The translations under genes were made by a program, and so were the position numbers. A stretch of DNA of 64,000 nucleotides, taken from NCBI GenBank assembly GCA_947623745.1, contig CANQHN010000010.1, positions 17,576-81,575 on the forward strand, read 5' to 3'. Source of the stretch: an uncultured Oscillospiraceae bacterium. Lineage in GTDB: Bacteria; Bacillota; Clostridia; Oscillospirales; Oscillospiraceae. The notes beneath the pieces were generated by a model. That model was not told the DNA's origin. It searched no databases and worked only from the letters and a program-made list of their open reading frames with translations. This document shows, in pieces, positions 15,085 to 23,705 of the stretch (positions are counted from its first letter, which is position 1; each line of letters opens with the position of its first letter).

Positions 15085-16788
15085 ATGAAGATTCGAGCAA
15101 CCCAGGCCATCATGGAGTGCCTGCTGGAGCAGGAGGTGGACACCGTTTTCGGCTATCCCGGCGGTTCCATCCTGAACGTCTATGATGAGCTGTACAACTA
15201 CCGGGACAAGATCACCCACATCCTGACCGCCCACGAGCAGGGGGCGGCCCACGCCGCCGACGGCTACGCCCGGTCCACCGGCAAGGTGGGGGTGTGCTTC
15301 GCCACCAGCGGCCCCGGGGCCACCAACCTGACCACCGGCATCGCTACCGCCTACATGGACTCCTCCCCCGTGGTCTTTCTGACCTGCAACGTGGCCGAGC
15401 CCTATCTGGGCAAGGACTCCTTCCAGGAGGTGGACATCACCGGCATCGCCATGCCCATCACCAAGGCCACCTACCTGGTGCGGGACGCCCAGACCATCCC
15501 CGACGTGATGCGGGAGGCCTTCGCCGTGGCCGCCACCGGCCGGCCGGGCCCCGTTCTGATCGACTTCCTGAAAAACGTCACCGCCCCCAGCGTGGAGATC
15601 GACTACGAGTTCGTCCCCTGGACCCAGAACCGCCGCCTGGGCAGCATCAAGGCCCTGGCCGACGCCCACGAGCTCAAGGCCCCCGAGCCCAATTCCGACG
15701 ACATCGACATCCTGGCCGACATGATCGCCCAGTCGGAGAAGCCCCTGCTCATCTGCGGCGGCGGCGTGGTCCGCGCCCGGGCGGACAAGGAGTTCCGGGA
15801 GCTGGCCGAGAAGCTGGACGCCCCGGTGGCCATCACCGTCATGGGCGGCGGCGGGTTCCCCGGCGGACACCCCCTCACCGCCGGCATGATCGGGATGCAC
15901 GGCTCCCAGGCCAGCAATGTGGCCTGCAACGAGTGTGACCTGCTCATCGCCGTGGGCTGCCGGTTCTCCGACCGGGTGGCCCTCCAGCCCGAGACTTTCG
16001 CCAGCCAGGCCAAGATCGTCCAGATCGACATCGACCGCTCCGAGATCGACAAGAACGTGCTCACCGACCACCACATCGTGGGCAACGCCAAGCGGGTGCT
16101 GGAGCTGCTCAACCAGCGGCTGGGCCAGTACAGCCACCCGGAGTGGAAGGAGCACATCCTGCCCCTGCGCCAGCCCTCCATCCCCCGGGTCAGCGAGCAG
16201 CTCACCCCCAAGCAGGTGCTGGAGACCATCCGCCGCCTGGCCCCCCAGGACACCATCGTGGCCACCGACGTGGGCCAGCACCAGATGTGGTCCATCCAGC
16301 ATTTCCACTTCGACTACCCCGGTCAGCTTCTGACCTCCGGCGGCTTCGGCACCATGGGCTTCGGCCTGGGCGCCGCCATCGGGGCCAAGATGGGCAACCC
16401 GGACAAGGTGGTGGTCCACACCACCGGCGACGGCTGCTTCCGCATGAACTGCAACGAGCTGGCCACCGTGGAGCACTATAAGCTGCCCATCATCACCGTG
16501 GTGTTCAACAACGGCACCCTGGGCATGGTCCGCCAGTGGCAGCACCTGATCTATCACGAGCGCTACTCCGAGACCACCCTGGACCGGGGCCCCGACTTCG
16601 TCAAGCTGGCCGAGGCTTACGGCCTCAAGGGCTTCCGGGTGACCACCCAGGCGGAGATGGAGAAGGCCTTCCGGGAGGCACTCTCCGCCGGCTGTGGCTG
16701 CGTCATCGACTGTATGCTGGATATGGACGAGATGGTCCGGCCCATGGTGGCCGGCGGCGCCCACATCACCGACTTCCTGCTGCACTAA
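15085..16788 (+). CDS. ilvB: Acetolactate synthase large subunit (second, canonical copy)
   Basis: A 567-aa catalytic subunit with every standard AHAS mark: YPGGS, catalytic Glu51 in AHEQGAAHAADGYAR, SGPGATNLTTGIATAYMDS, the FAD-domain centre, GDGCFRMNCNELATV...FNNGTLGMVRQWQ, and ERYSETTL. It joins two pyruvates, or pyruvate plus 2-ketobutyrate, in valine, leucine and isoleucine synthesis. The start is ATG 15085 with GGAG nine bases upstream; the track's extra 110 N-terminal residues come from the repeat-like spacer and are not supported. It is followed by its own regulatory subunit 13 nt downstream. Confidence 0.95.
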   Translation: MKIRATQAIMECLLEQEVDTVFGYPGGSILNVYDELYNYRDKITHILTAHEQGAAHAADGYARSTGKVGVCFATSGPGATNLTTGIATAYMDSSPVVFLTCNVAEPYLGKDSFQEVDITGIAMPITKATYLVRDAQTIPDVMREAFAVAATGRPGPVLIDFLKNVTAPSVEIDYEFVPWTQNRRLGSIKALADAHELKAPEPNSDDIDILADMIAQSEKPLLICGGGVVRARADKEFRELAEKLDAPVAITVMGGGGFPGGHPLTAGMIGMHGSQASNVACNECDLLIAVGCRFSDRVALQPETFASQAKIVQIDIDRSEIDKNVLTDHHIVGNAKRVLELLNQRLGQYSHPEWKEHILPLRQPSIPRVSEQLTPKQVLETIRRLAPQDTIVATDVGQHQMWSIQHFHFDYPGQLLTSGGFGTMGFGLGAAIGAKMGNPDKVVVHTTGDGCFRMNCNELATVEHYKLPIITVVFNNGTLGMVRQWQHLIYHERYSETTLDRGPDFVKLAEAYGLKGFRVTTQAEMEKAFREALSAGCGCVIDCMLDMDEMVRPMVAGGAHITDFLLH

Positions 16789-16801
16789 GGGGGTGGACGG
16801 C

Positions 16802-17368
16802 GTGAAGAAAGAGTTTGATATGACCAGGAAGGCCTACACCCTGTCCATCCTGGTGCGGGACGTCCCCGGCGTTTTGAGCCAGGTGGCCCGGCTGTTCTCC
16901 CGGAAGGGCTACAACATCGAGTCCATCGTCTCCGGTGAGACCGACCGGCCCGGCGTCACCCGGATCACCATCGTGGTCCACGGGGACGAGGTGATGATCT
17001 CCCAGCTGGCCGCCCAGTGCCGCAAGCTCATCCCCGTGCTGGCGGTGAAGCTGCTGGACGAGAAGAGCTCCATCCAGCGGGAGTTTGCCCTCATCAAGGT
17101 GCAGGCGGCCGACCGAAACGCCCGGGACGAGGTCATCCAGATGGCCAACATCTTCCGGGCCAAGATCATCGACGTCAGCCACGAGACCCTCACCGTGGCC
17201 ATCTTCGGGGAGCGGGAAAAGACCGACGCCCTGACCCGGCTGCTGGAGGACTACGGCGTGCTGGAGATTGCAAAGACGGGTACTATCGCCATCGAAAGAG
17301 GACGTAGCACTATATATGACGACAATAAAATCAAGGAGGAATACAACTATGGCAAAAATGTACTATGA
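16802..17368 (+). CDS. ilvN: Acetolactate synthase small (regulatory) subunit, second copy
   Basis: A 188-aa protein with an N-terminal ACT domain ([30 protein letters not shown]) and the C-terminal IlvH domain ending ...[13 protein letters not shown]. The start is GTG 16802, a few bases after AAGGGGGTGG; ATG 16820 is a weaker option. The reading frame does not stop at the usual family end. It continues about 20 residues through the ribosome site of ilvC and ends at 17368, 20 nt inside ilvC. The tail ([21 protein letters not shown]) is therefore dictated by the overlap and is unlikely to be functional on its own. Confidence 0.92.
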   Translation: MKKEFDMTRKAYTLSILVRDVPGVLSQVARLFSRKGYNIESIVSGETDRPGVTRITIVVHGDEVMISQLAAQCRKLIPVLAVKLLDEKSSIQREFALIKVQAADRNARDEVIQMANIFRAKIIDVSHETLTVAIFGEREKTDALTRLLEDYGVLEIAKTGTIAIERGRSTIYDDNKIKEEYNYGKNVL

Positions 17369-18371
17369 GAAGGACTGCGACATCAACTACCTCAACGGCA
17401 AGAAGATCGCGATCATCGGCTACGGCTCCCAGGGTCACGCCCACGCGCTGAACCTGAAGGACTCCGGCTGCGACGTGTGCGTGGGCCTGCGTCCCGGCTC
17501 CAAGAACTGGGCCAACGCAGAGAAGGCCGGCCTGAAGGTCATGACCGTGCCCGAGGCCGCCAAGTGGGGCGACATCGTGATGATGCTCATCAACGACGAG
17601 GTCCAGGCCGACGTGTACAAGAAGGACATCGCCCCCAACCTGGAGGAGGGCAACGCCCTGGCCTTCGCCCACGGCTTCAACATCCGCTATCAGCAGATCG
17701 TGCCCCCCAAGGGCGTGGACGTGTTCATGGCCGCCCCCAAGGGTCCCGGCCACACCGTCCGCTCCACCTATGTCAACGGCAAGGGCGTGCCCTGCCTGGT
17801 GGCCGTGGAGCAGAACGCCACCGGCGACGCCTATAAGATCGCCCTGGCCTATATCGCCGGCATCGGCGGCGCCCGCGCCGGCGTGATGGAGACCACCTTC
17901 CACGACGAGACCGAGACCGACCTGTTCGGCGAGCAGACCGTGCTGTGCGGCGGCGTGGTGGATCTGATGCAGTGCGGCTTCGAGACCCTGGTGGAGGCCG
18001 GCTACGCCCCCGAGAACGCCTACTTCGAGTGCATCCACGAGATGAAGCTGATCGTTGACCTGATCAACAAGGGCGGCATCGCGGCCATGAACTACTCCAT
18101 CTCCGATACCGCTGAGTTCGGCGAGTACGTCTCCGGCCCCCGCGTCCTGCCTCACGACGAGATCAAGGCCCACATGAAGGCTGTCCTCAAGGACATCCAG
18201 GACGGCACCTTCGCCGGCCGCTGGATCGCCGAGAACAAGAGCAACGGCCGCACCTTCTTCAACTCCAAGCGCGCCCAGCTCAAGAAGCACCAGATGGAGA
18301 TCGTGGGCGAGGAGCTGCGCAAGAACATGATCTGGGGCGGCGACACCGACCTGGACACCGCGTCCAACTAA
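17349..18371 (+). CDS. ilvC: Ketol-acid reductoisomerase, class I
   Basis: A 340-aa Mg- and NAD(P)H-dependent enzyme that rearranges and reduces acetolactate or acetohydroxybutyrate, the second common step to branched-chain amino acids. The Rossmann motif [17 protein letters not shown] is followed by the cofactor loop [10 protein letters not shown]. The C-terminal knotted domain carries the metal ligands ([15 protein letters not shown], then [14 protein letters not shown]). The start is ATG 17349 behind AAGGAGGAAT and overlaps the end of the upstream ilvN. Length and domain order fit the short (class I) form. Confidence 0.97.
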   Translation: MAKMYYEKDCDINYLNGKKIAIIGYGSQGHAHALNLKDSGCDVCVGLRPGSKNWANAEKAGLKVMTVPEAAKWGDIVMMLINDEVQADVYKKDIAPNLEEGNALAFAHGFNIRYQQIVPPKGVDVFMAAPKGPGHTVRSTYVNGKGVPCLVAVEQNATGDAYKIALAYIAGIGGARAGVMETTFHDETETDLFGEQTVLCGGVVDLMQCGFETLVEAGYAPENAYFECIHEMKLIVDLINKGGIAAMNYSISDTAEFGEYVSGPRVLPHDEIKAHMKAVLKDIQDGTFAGRWIAENKSNGRTFFNSKRAQLKKHQMEIVGEELRKNMIWGGDTDLDTASN

Positions 18372-18379
18372 ACCGGCAA

Positions 18380-18416
18380 AAGGCCCCCGGCTCATGCCGG
18401 GGGCTTTCCCCCATTT
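18380..18416 (+). terminator. Hairpin between ilvC and ilvD
   Basis: A 12-bp GC-rich stem (18380-18391/18396-18407) is followed by CCCCCATTTTT. It lies inside the operon, so it probably lowers ilvD expression relative to ilvC rather than ending the operon. Confidence 0.65.
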
Positions 18417-18434
18417 TTGACAGGAGGCTATGCT

Positions 18435-20096
18435 ATGCGCTCTGACGTTGTGAAAAAAGGTATCCCCGCCGCCCCCAACCGCTCCCTGCTGTACGCCCTG
18501 GGCTACACCAAGGAGGAGCTGGAGCGCCCCCTCATCGGCGTGGTGTGCTCCTACAATGAGATCGTCCCCGGCCATATGAACCTGGACAAGATCGCCGAGG
18601 CGGTCAAGGCCGGCGTCCGGGCCGCCGGCGGCACCCCCGTGGAGTTCCCCGCCATCGCCGTGTGTGACGGCATCGCCATGGGCCACGTGGGCATGAAGTA
18701 CTCCCTGGTCACCCGGGACCTGATCGCCGACTCCACCGAGGCCATGGCCATCGCCCACCAGTTCGACGGCCTGGTGATGATCCCCAACTGCGACAAGAAC
18801 GTCCCCGGCCTGCTCATGGCCGCCGCCCGGGTGAATGTGCCCACCATCTTCGTCTCCGGCGGCCCCATGCTGGCCGGCACCCTGAACGACGGCCGGCGCA
18901 CCTGCCTGTCCCACATGTTCGAGGCCGTGGGCGCCTACTACGCCGGCAAGCTGGACGAGCAGGGCGTGGAGGAGTATGAGGAGAACGCCTGCCCCACCTG
19001 CGGCTCCTGCTCCGGCATGTACACCGCCAACTCCATGAACTGTCTCACCGAGGCCATCGGCATGGCCCTGCGGGGCAACGGCACCATCCCCGCCGTGTGG
19101 TCCGCCCGGCTCCGCCTGGCCAAGCACGCGGGCATGAAGATCATGGAGCTGGTGGAGAAGGACATCCGGCCCCGGGACATCATGACCGAGGCGGCCTTCC
19201 ACAATGCCGAGACGGTGGACATGGCCCTGGGCTGCTCCACCAATACCATGCTCCACCTGCCCGCCATCGCCCACGAGTGCGGCGTGGAGATCTCCTTCGA
19301 CATGGCCAACGAGATCTCCGCCAAGACCCCCAACCTGTGCCACCTGGCCCCGGCGGGCTTCACCTACATGGAGGACCTGGAGCGGGCCGGCGGCGTGTAC
19401 GCCGTCATGAAGGAGCTGACCAAGAAGGGCCTGCTGGACACCTCCCTCATCACCTGCACCGGAAAGACCATCGCCGAGAACCTGGAGGGCGTGGTGAACC
19501 GCGACCCCGAGCTCATCCGGCCCATCGACAACCCCTTCAGCCCCACCGGCGGCATCGCCGTGCTCAAGGGCAACCTGGCCCCCGACGGCTGCGTGGTCAA
19601 GCAGTCCGCTGTGGCCCCCGAGATGATGGTCCACGAGGGCCCCGCCCGGGTGTTCAACTCCGAGGAGGAGGCCATCGAGGCCATCTACGCCGGGAAGATC
19701 GTCTCCGGCGACGTGGTGGTCATCCGCTATGAGGGCCCCAAGGGCGGCCCCGGTATGCGGGAGATGCTCAACCCCACCTCTGCCATCGCGGGCATGGGTC
19801 TGGACAAGGAGGTGGCCCTCATCACCGACGGCCGCTTCTCCGGCGCCACCCGGGGAGCGTCCATCGGCCACGTGAGCCCCGAGGCCGCCTCCGGCGGCCC
19901 CATCGGCCTGGTGGAGGAGGGCGATATCATCGCCATCGACATCCCCGGCAAGTCCATCCAGCTGAAGGTGGACGAGGCCGTCCTGGCCGCCCGGAAGGCC
20001 GCCTGGGTGTGCCCCGAGCCCAAGATCAAGACCGGCTACCTGGCCCGGTACGCCAAGCTGGTGTCCTCCGCCGACAAGGGCGCCATCCTGGGATAA
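18435..20096 (+). CDS. ilvD: Dihydroxy-acid dehydratase
   Basis: A 553-aa Fe-S enzyme that dehydrates dihydroxy-isovalerate and dihydroxy-methylvalerate to the keto acids preceding valine and isoleucine. Cluster and metal motifs are [20 protein letters not shown] and [16 protein letters not shown]. The C-terminal half shows [18 protein letters not shown] and [11 protein letters not shown]. The start is ATG 18435 with AGGAGG seven bases upstream. It is the last gene of the ilv cluster, after an internal hairpin that may tune its dose. The locus lacks ilvA and ilvE, which must be elsewhere. Confidence 0.97.
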   Translation: MRSDVVKKGIPAAPNRSLLYALGYTKEELERPLIGVVCSYNEIVPGHMNLDKIAEAVKAGVRAAGGTPVEFPAIAVCDGIAMGHVGMKYSLVTRDLIADSTEAMAIAHQFDGLVMIPNCDKNVPGLLMAAARVNVPTIFVSGGPMLAGTLNDGRRTCLSHMFEAVGAYYAGKLDEQGVEEYEENACPTCGSCSGMYTANSMNCLTEAIGMALRGNGTIPAVWSARLRLAKHAGMKIMELVEKDIRPRDIMTEAAFHNAETVDMALGCSTNTMLHLPAIAHECGVEISFDMANEISAKTPNLCHLAPAGFTYMEDLERAGGVYAVMKELTKKGLLDTSLITCTGKTIAENLEGVVNRDPELIRPIDNPFSPTGGIAVLKGNLAPDGCVVKQSAVAPEMMVHEGPARVFNSEEEAIEAIYAGKIVSGDVVVIRYEGPKGGPGMREMLNPTSAIAGMGLDKEVALITDGRFSGATRGASIGHVSPEAASGGPIGLVEEGDIIAIDIPGKSIQLKVDEAVLAARKAAWVCPEPKIKTGYLARYAKLVSSADKGAILG

Positions 20097-20148
20097 ATAA
20101 GCAAAAAAATACCCCTCAGCCGAGCTGAGGGGTATTTTTTTGCTTATT
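20096..20148. terminator. 25-bp bidirectional terminator ilvD / rpiB
   Basis: A perfect 25-bp stem with a 3-nt loop (cga). AAAAAAA and TTTTTTT tracts sit inside the stem itself. The stop codons of both converging genes fall in or at its edges (rpiB TAA at 20144-20146). Confidence 0.93.
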
Positions 20149-20578
20149 TTTCGATGTCCATGATCTCGCCCACCCGCCGGGCGTGGCGGCCGCCCTCAAA
20201 CTGGGTGGACAGGAACACGTCCACGATCCGCTGGGCCAGGCCCGGGCCGATGATGGCCCCGCCCATGGCCAGCACGTTGGCGTCGTTGTGGCGGCGGGTC
20301 ATCTCAGCGGTGTAGGAGTCGGCACACAGGGCGCAGCGGATGCCCCTGACCTTGTTGGCGGCCATGGAGATGCCCACGCCGGTGGTGCAGATGACGATTC
20401 CCTTCTCACACTCGCCGCTGGCCACGGCCTCGCCCACCGCCTTGCCGAAGATGGGGTAGTCGCAGCTCTCCGTGCTGTAGCAGCCCACGTCCTTGCAGGA
20501 GATGCCCTTGCCCTCCAGATAGGCCTTGATGTGCTCCTTGAGCGGGTAGCCTCCGTGGTCGGAACCGATTGCGATCAT
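20144..20578 (-). CDS. rpiB: Ribose-5-phosphate isomerase B
   Basis: A 144-aa LacAB/RpiB-family isomerase converting ribose-5-phosphate and ribulose-5-phosphate in the pentose phosphate pathway. Motifs include IAIGSDHGGYPLKEHI at the N terminus, CTTGVGISMAANKVRGIRCALC with the active-site Cys, and RRHNDANVLAMGG. The start is ATG 20578 after GGAGG. It is the second gene after a PHP phosphatase, 28 nt downstream on the same transcript. The related sugar isomerases LacA/LacB cannot be fully excluded, but no lac genes are nearby. Confidence 0.93.
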   Translation of the reverse strand: MIAIGSDHGGYPLKEHIKAYLEGKGISCKDVGCYSTESCDYPIFGKAVGEAVASGECEKGIVICTTGVGISMAANKVRGIRCALCADSYTAEMTRRHNDANVLAMGGAIIGPGLAQRIVDVFLSTQFEGGRHARRVGEIMDIEK

Positions 20579-20606
20579 AATGAAAAACCTCCTTCAATGA
20601 TAGCCC

Positions 20607-21413
20607 TTACAGGCGGATGAACTGGGGGATGCGGCGGCAGAACACCGCCTGGTAGCGGAACCCGGCCTGCCTGAGCAGGGCCTGGGCCTCCTGGATGCCC
20701 TTCCCGATGTCCTGGGCGGTGTGGGCGTCGGTGCCCACGGTGACGATCTCCCCGCCGCAGGCCCGGTAGAGCTCCAGCACCGGCAGCCACTCGTCCAGGG
20801 TCTGCCCCCGGCAGGTGTTCACCTCGATGCCCCGCCCGGCCTGGGCGGCGGCGGTGAACAGGGCGCGCAGCTGGTCCTGGTAGCGGTCCAGGGTGACGGG
20901 ACCGTTGGACGCGCCGGACATGTACCGCAGGGGGTAGATCACGTGCCCCAGCACGTCGTAGGTGTCGGTCAGCTTCACCAGCTCCAGGAGAGAGGCGAAG
21001 TAGTCGTCCAGCACGGCGTAGCAGGCCGCGGCGTCGGTGAGGGGCAGATAGTAGAAGTCCTCCCCCCCGGCCCGGGGGCTCATGTTGTGGATGGAGCCGA
21101 TGACGAAGTCCAGCGGCGCGCCGGCCAGGATACCCCGGGCGAGCTCCGGGTCCACCGGTGCCTCGCCCAGCTCCAGGCCCAGACGCAGCTTCAGCCGCCC
21201 CTCAAAGGCCGCGGCGGCCTGGGCGTACTGCTCCAGGATGGGGGCCCAGTCCAGGCCGGCCACCCGGCCGCCGTGCTCGTCCAGCAGATCGCAGTGGTCG
21301 GTGGTGCACAGCTCCTTCAGCCCCAGGGAGAGGGCCTGGGCGGCCTCGTCCAGCAGGGCGGCCTGGCTGTCGAAGGAGCAGCGGGTGTGGGTGTGGTAGT
21401 CGGCAAGGTACAT
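20607..21413 (-). CDS. PHP-domain phosphoesterase, histidinol-phosphatase (HisJ/HisK) type
   Basis: A 268-aa protein of the PHP family. Metal motifs are visible in order: DYHTHTRCSFD (7-15 region), TTDHCD, LGLELGE, IGSIHNM, EVNTCRG and GTDAHTAQDIG. Proteins of this size and motif set are usually histidinol-phosphate phosphatases, the penultimate step of histidine synthesis. No other his genes lie near, so a different phosphomonoester is possible. The start is ATG 21413 behind GGAGG. It leads the two-gene operon with rpiB. Confidence 0.85.
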   Translation of the reverse strand: MYLADYHTHTRCSFDSQAALLDEAAQALSLGLKELCTTDHCDLLDEHGGRVAGLDWAPILEQYAQAAAAFEGRLKLRLGLELGEAPVDPELARGILAGAPLDFVIGSIHNMSPRAGGEDFYYLPLTDAAACYAVLDDYFASLLELVKLTDTYDVLGHVIYPLRYMSGASNGPVTLDRYQDQLRALFTAAAQAGRGIEVNTCRGQTLDEWLPVLELYRACGGEIVTVGTDAHTAQDIGKGIQEAQALLRQAGFRYQAVFCRRIPQFIRL

Positions 21414-21446
21414 GGTTCAGGCCTCCGGGAAGTGATCTCCAGGTCG

Positions 21447-21475
21447 ATTATAAATGGTTTCCCGCCGTTTTGCAA
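21447..21475 (-). promoter_or_regulatory. Promoter of the PHP phosphatase-rpiB operon
   Basis: Minus strand TTGCAA, 17 nt, perfect TATAAT. Confidence 0.82.
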
Positions 21476-21481
21476 GAGAGG

Positions 21482-21510
21482 GTGACATTTCCGGAAAACT
21501 ATGCTACAAT
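21482..21510 (+). promoter_or_regulatory. Promoter of the acyltransferase-amidohydrolase operon
   Basis: GTGACA, 17 nt, extended -10 TGCTACAAT. Its -35 lies only 6 nt from the -35 of the divergent promoter. Confidence 0.78.
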
Positions 21511-21570
21511 AATTCTAACCTGGGACAGTATTTTCCAGCCATCCCCACGCCGCCGCGAGAGGAGGACGCC

Positions 21571-22602
21571 ATGAGGAGAAGGAGAAGGCCGGGCCGCAAC
21601 CGGCGCATGGACTTGTACCGGGGCGTCGCCATCTACGCGGTGATCTCCATCCACGTCCTGTTCCCGGGGCCGGTGGGCATCGCGGTGCGGGCGCTGGCCC
21701 GGTTCGCCGTGCCCTTTTTCTTCCTGACCGCCGGGTATTTCAGCCTGAACGCCCCGGCCTGGGCCCTGTGGCGCCGGGCGGTGCGGACGCTGGAGTACCT
21801 GTGCGTGGTCTGCGTGCCCTACTTCTTCCTGGACCTGTGGCTGACCGTCCGCCGGGGCAGGCCGGTGCTGGAGTGGCTGTCCAGCGTGTTCAACTGGGAG
21901 CAGCTGGTGCGCTTCCTGGGCTGTCAGACCGTCCCGCTGTCCTACGGCTGGCAGCTGTGGTTCTTGGGGGCGCTGGCGGTGGTGTACCTGTGGTGGTGGA
22001 TGCTGACCCTGCTCTGCCGCAGCGCCGGGCGGAAGCTGCCCTACGGGGCCTGCGCCATTTTGGGCCTGGTCCTGCTGGCAGTCCACCTGTACATGGGGGA
22101 GCTGGGCGGCCTGCTGGGCTGGTACGCGGACAACCTGGTGCTGCACAGCGCCCTGCTGGACGGCCTGCCCTTCTTCGCCCTGGGGGCCTGGTGCGCCAAG
22201 CGGCGCAGGGAGCTCAAGCGCCTGGACGTGCCGTGGCACATCCTCATCGCCGCCGGGGCGGGGATGAGCCTGCTGGAGGCCTGGCTGGCCGGGCGGCAGG
22301 AGATCTATCTGGGCACCCTGGTCCTGCTGGCCGGGCTGATGGGCCGCTGTCTGCGTTACCGCCGGGCCCCGGAAGGGACAGTGTACGACTTTTTACAGCT
22401 TTGCGGGCGCAAGCTGACCCTGGGGATCTACGCGATCCATCTGCTGGTGCTGGCCCTCATCCGGGAGGTGCCCGCGCTGAGCCCGCTGACCGGGCTAGAG
22501 TGGCTGATGCCCGCCATCGTGGCCATCCCGTCCACCCTGCTGGCCCTGGCCATCGCCTGGGGCAGGGAGGTCCGGTCACAGAAGAGGGGGAGTGCAAAAT
22601 GA
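21571..22602 (+). CDS. Membrane acyltransferase, family 3 (OafA/WecH-like)
   Basis: A 343-aa polytopic membrane protein with about ten hydrophobic segments. The N terminus reads NRRMDLYRGVAIYAVISIHV, the classic acyltransferase-3 start with the conserved Arg and His in the first helix. WQLWFLGALAVVYL and GIYAIHLLV fit later family blocks. Such enzymes O-acetylate or succinylate surface glycans or small molecules. The acceptor is unknown here. The start is ATG 21571 after AGGAGG. The gene is coupled by an ATGA overlap to an amidohydrolase; the link between the two activities is not obvious. Confidence 0.85.
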   Translation: MRRRRRPGRNRRMDLYRGVAIYAVISIHVLFPGPVGIAVRALARFAVPFFFLTAGYFSLNAPAWALWRRAVRTLEYLCVVCVPYFFLDLWLTVRRGRPVLEWLSSVFNWEQLVRFLGCQTVPLSYGWQLWFLGALAVVYLWWWMLTLLCRSAGRKLPYGACAILGLVLLAVHLYMGELGGLLGWYADNLVLHSALLDGLPFFALGAWCAKRRRELKRLDVPWHILIAAGAGMSLLEAWLAGRQEIYLGTLVLLAGLMGRCLRYRRAPEGTVYDFLQLCGRKLTLGIYAIHLLVLALIREVPALSPLTGLEWLMPAIVAIPSTLLALAIAWGREVRSQKRGSAK

Positions 22603-23420
22603 AGATCATCGACGCCCACCTGCACCTGTTCCCGTCCGACCCGCGGCAGGACGAGGAGTTCGCGGCGGTGGGCCATGTGAATTCGGTGGAGCACCTGCGG
22701 GAGGTCTACGGCCAGCTGGGCATGGTCCACGGCGTGGTCATGGGCAACCGCAGCCTGGAGACGGGCTACCACAGCTACCCCGCCGACCTGTTCCACTACT
22801 GCGTGGGGCTGGACAGCCTGGTGCTCCGGCGGGGCAGCTTCATCCCCGAGGACCTGCCCGACCAGGTGGAGGAGCACCTGAAGCGGGAGAACTGCTGCGG
22901 TGTCAAGCTCTACCCCGGCTACAACACCATCTGGCTGGACGACCCGGTGTACAAGCCGGTGTACCAGCTGGCGGCCCGGTACGACAAGCCGGTGGCCGTC
23001 CACATGGGCCAGACCGCCTTTTCCCGGGCCCACCTGAAGTACAGCCACCCCCTGGCCCTGGACGACGCGGCGGCGGAGAACCCCCGCACCCGGTTCATCA
23101 TGTGCCACTACGGCAACCCCTTCCTGGAGGCGGCCGCGGCGGTGGTGGAGAAGAACCCCAACGTGTGTACCGACCTGTCCGGCCTGCTGGAGGGGCGCAT
23201 CCAGCTGGACGCCTATTTCCAGAAGCAGGCGGGGTATGTGGCCATGCTGCGGGGCTGGCTGGAGTACATGGAGGCCTGGGACCGGGTGCTGTACGGCACC
23301 GACTGGCCCATCGTGAACCTGGGGGAGTATATCGCCTTCATCGCCCGGCTGACCCCGGAGGAGCACCACGAGAAGATCTTCTTTGAAAATGCCAACCGGG
23401 TCTACGGCCTGGGCCTGTGA
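22599..23420 (+). CDS. Amidohydrolase-2 family metal-dependent hydrolase
   Basis: A 273-aa TIM-barrel protein of the amidohydrolase-related (ACMSD-like) group. It opens with IIDAHLHLFP (metal HxH), has KLYPGYNTIW and AVHMGQTAF (barrel strand His), MCHYGNPFLE (metal His), and ends with LYGTDWPIVNL (catalytic Asp). Substrates in this group are carboxylated or lactone-type compounds; the specific one cannot be told. The start is ATG 22599, inside the stop of the acyltransferase gene, with AGGGGGAG as ribosome site. It ends at a strong shared terminator. Confidence 0.85.
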   Translation: MKIIDAHLHLFPSDPRQDEEFAAVGHVNSVEHLREVYGQLGMVHGVVMGNRSLETGYHSYPADLFHYCVGLDSLVLRRGSFIPEDLPDQVEEHLKRENCCGVKLYPGYNTIWLDDPVYKPVYQLAARYDKPVAVHMGQTAFSRAHLKYSHPLALDDAAAENPRTRFIMCHYGNPFLEAAAAVVEKNPNVCTDLSGLLEGRIQLDAYFQKQAGYVAMLRGWLEYMEAWDRVLYGTDWPIVNLGEYIAFIARLTPEEHHEKIFFENANRVYGLGL

Positions 23421-23432
23421 GTAAAATGAGCA

Positions 23433-23466
23433 AAAAAATCCCGCCGGAGGCCCGGCGGGATTTTTT
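23433..23466. terminator. Bidirectional terminator after the amidohydrolase
   Basis: A perfect 14-bp stem carrying AAAAAA and TTTTTT at its ends. It serves the plus amidohydrolase gene and the minus 79-aa gene. Confidence 0.9.
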
Positions 23467-23705
23467 CAGCCCTCCCCCAGCGTCTGGTTGAGCAGGTTGC
23501 GCAGGGACAGGGCGGTCTGGCGGTTCATGACGATGGAGGCCACCAGCTCGGCGGCGGGGGTGGAGATGTTCTCCAGCCCCTTGGAGGTGACGGTGACCGA
23601 CGTCTCCATATACTTGTGGCTGGCGTCCAGGGTGACCTCCAAAATTTCCCCGGTGGGACTGCTGACCTTGCGCAGACCAAAGGTATTCACATACTCAGGC
23701 TTCAT
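23466..23705 (-). CDS. Conserved-looking 79-aa protein of unknown function
   Basis: A small acidic-to-neutral protein with no signal peptide or membrane segment. It reads like a compact alpha/beta domain: YVNTFGLRKVSSPTGEILEVTLDASHKYMETSVTVTS, then a helical C-terminal part rich in Leu and Asn (NRQTALSLRNLLNQTLGEG). I do not recognise the family. The real start is ATG 23705, which overlaps the Nudix gene stop (ATGA), so it is translated with it; the longer track ORF is a shadow of the Nudix gene. Its tight coupling and codon pattern support it being real. Confidence 0.7.
   Translation of the reverse strand: MKPEYVNTFGLRKVSSPTGEILEVTLDASHKYMETSVTVTSKGLENISTPAAELVASIVMNRQTALSLRNLLNQTLGEG

Noticed and set aside
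14787-15143. 118-aa minus-strand ORF in the ilv spacer
   Set aside because: It covers palindromic repeats, lacks a ribosome site and runs into the start of ilvB antisense.
17331-19871. 846-aa minus-strand ORF over ilvC-ilvD
   Set aside because: Shadow of highly conserved ilvC and ilvD, with shadow-type composition.
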